From Chthoniobacterales bacterium (GTDB taxonomy: Bacteria; Verrucomicrobiota; Verrucomicrobiia; Chthoniobacterales; UBA10450), in assembly GCA_013695925.1 (NCBI GenBank), contig JACCZO010000071.1, forward strand, positions 1 through 5,229: DNA of 5,229 bases, written 5' to 3'. Position 1 is the first letter of the stretch. Every line of letters starts with the position of its first letter. The position numbers and the translations under genes were made by a program. Below the pieces are notes generated by a model. It was not told the origin of the DNA. It saw only the letters and a program-made list of their open reading frames with translations, and ran no database searches. Below, piece by piece: positions 4,587-5,229 of the stretch.

Positions 4587-4951
4587 AAGTCTTGGTGGAT
4601 ACACCAATCTGGATCGATCACCTGCATCGGGGAGATGCGACGTTACGCAGGTTGCTGCTTGCTGACGCGGTTTGCACCGCCACGCCGTTTTGGGCGAACT
4701 CTCCGCAGGAAACCTCCGCGACCGTCAACGGACCCTGGCCGATCTGCGCCTTCTGACGCGCTTGCGAGAACCGGCTCCGGAGCAGGTGCTGCATTGGATC
4801 GACACCCGCCGCTTGGGGGGAAAAGGCCTCTCATGGGGGGATTTGTTTTTTGCTCGCTACCGCCGAGCAGAACAAAGTTCCGATCTATACGCGCGACCGG
4901 GTCCTCGCGCGCCTTGCCGGAAATCTGAAACTCGCGTTCACCCGAGGCTGA
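4583..4951 (+). pseudogene. vapC: VapC PIN-domain toxin with two compensating frameshifts
   Basis: The gene opens M-K-V-L-V-D-T-P-I-W-I-D-H-L, the canonical first strand with catalytic D6, although the usual serine after D-T is proline here. Around 4668-4685 the frame changes, and the next frame gives HAVLGELSAGNLRDRQ, with the catalytic glutamate in G-E-L, and then G-K-G-L-S-W-G-D-L-F with the third acid. At the T6 run (4846-4851) one extra T restores the first frame, giving LLATAEQNKVPIYTRDRVLA and a TGA at 4949-4951. Total length is 369 bases, equal to an intact 122-residue VapC, so the two shifts cancel overall. Unrepaired translation stops at 4756. Intact VapC cuts tRNA or rRNA. The start overlaps vapB by 4 bases. 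Two G6 runs and the T6 run nearby make sequencing error or slippage possible. Confidence 0.87.
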
Positions 4952-4977
4952 GCATCACCACGTCCGCGGCGCCCAAG

Positions 4978-4997
4978 AACCGCCTCGGCTCCCGAGG
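4978..4997. repeat. GC-rich hairpin, related to 1946-1964
   Basis: CCTCGG (4983-4988) pairs with CCGAGG (4992-4997) around a 3-base loop. The left flank GAACC and core GCCTCGGC match the element at 1941-1964. It lies 30 bases after the vapC stop, but no T-run follows it. Confidence 0.45.
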
Positions 4998-5021
4998 GTC
5001 CATTCATCCCGCGCGCCTGCT

Positions 5022-5159
5022 TTCAGATTTCTGTTTTGATTCGCTCGTATCCCATTCGCTCCCGCCACCCTCGCGGCTCTCCGTCTATGTCGCTCACCCC
5101 AGTCGCTCCATTCAGCTTTCAGATGTCAGCTTTCAGCTTTCCTTCATCCTTCATCATTC
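5022..5159. repeat. Dispersed intergenic repeat, copy C, with heptad tract
   Basis: The core 5035-5114 matches copy A (526-607) almost end to end and the outer parts of copy B. From 5111 it continues into seven exact 7-base units: TTCAGCT, TTCAGAT, GTCAGCT, TTCAGCT, TTCCTTC, ATCCTTC and ATCATTC. The first units equal those at 923-1006 and the later ones resemble 604-645, so this copy joins two heptad types in one tract. The spacer from 4952 to the end has no convincing gene apart from the possible start at 5211. Confidence 0.75.
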
Positions 5160-5160
5160 T

Positions 5161-5207
5161 CTTCGCTCTTGCCAAGCGAAGACCGCCTCGCTAGAAATGC
5201 CGCTCCT
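5161..5207. repeat. Doc-tail relic element, copy 2
   Basis: CTTCGCT (5161-5167) pairs with AGCGAAG (5175-5181) around a 7-base loop. The first 25 bases equal those at 1025-1049 except for one base. The part corresponding to the basic Doc tail has diverged (CCGCCTCGCTAGAAA), with a TAG in the frame where copy 1 has lysine codons. As at 1025, the element follows directly after a heptad tract. Confidence 0.5.
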
Positions 5208-5210
5208 CCG

Positions 5211-5229
5211 ATGAGATACGAACTCACAG
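5211..5229 (+). CDS. Possible start of a further gene running off the window
   Basis: An ATG at 5211 opens six codons, M-R-Y-E-L-T, before the window ends. This opening is reminiscent of IS5-family transposases, but six residues cannot establish it. No Shine-Dalgarno is visible. It is listed so that the edge can be checked. Confidence 0.2.

Noticed and set aside
4672..5214. Plus-strand open frame of 180 codons
   Set aside because: Only its first 60 codons have meaning (the middle part of VapC). The rest runs through the shifted vapC end and repeat copy C.

Overview
The window is a high-GC stretch of a bacterial chromosome. It is packed with small toxin-antitoxin (TA) genes separated by repeat-rich spacers. 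The gene families (SnoaL-like, Doc, PIN, RelE, DUF2283), GC-rich hairpins and spacers with a 7-base period fit a soil Verrucomicrobiota-type genome. That assignment is inference from style; there is no marker gene here to prove it.

Layout, left to right. Bases 1-135 are the 3' end of a Doc (Fic-fold) toxin gene. Bases 160-374 (-) are a SnoaL/NTF2-like gene that has lost its middle. Bases 375-687 hold a double hairpin, a dispersed repeat (copy A) and a heptad tract. Bases 688-885 encode a DUF2283 protein. Bases 886-1137 hold a second heptad tract and a relic of a Doc-like 3' end. Bases 1138-1816 are a PIN-domain toxin overlapped by a small antitoxin-like gene, and both look intact. On the minus strand, 2469-1993 is a RelB-like antitoxin followed by a RelE/ParE-type toxin broken by one frameshift. 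Repeat copy B (2616-2772) runs into the 3' end of a voltage-gated K+ channel gene (3618-2761, -), which carries a C-terminal zinc ribbon. Bases 3792-4264 are a second Doc gene, disrupted by about three frameshifts. Bases 4377-4951 are an intact VapB antitoxin followed by a VapC toxin with two compensating frameshifts. The window ends with repeat copy C, a second relic of the Doc-tail element, and possibly the first codons of another gene.

The main theme is a decaying TA island. Three toxins (RelE-like, Doc, VapC) are frameshifted, while the two antitoxins paired with them (RelB-like, VapB) stay open; only the PIN pair looks wholly intact. The spacers share four kinds of 7-base-periodic tract, an 80-base dispersed repeat in three copies, and tail relics matching the 3' end of Doc genes. 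This suggests repeated insertion, recombination and loss at one site. The K+ channel is the only clear housekeeping-type gene and is unrelated to the TA genes, although its last codons and stop lie in the repeat.
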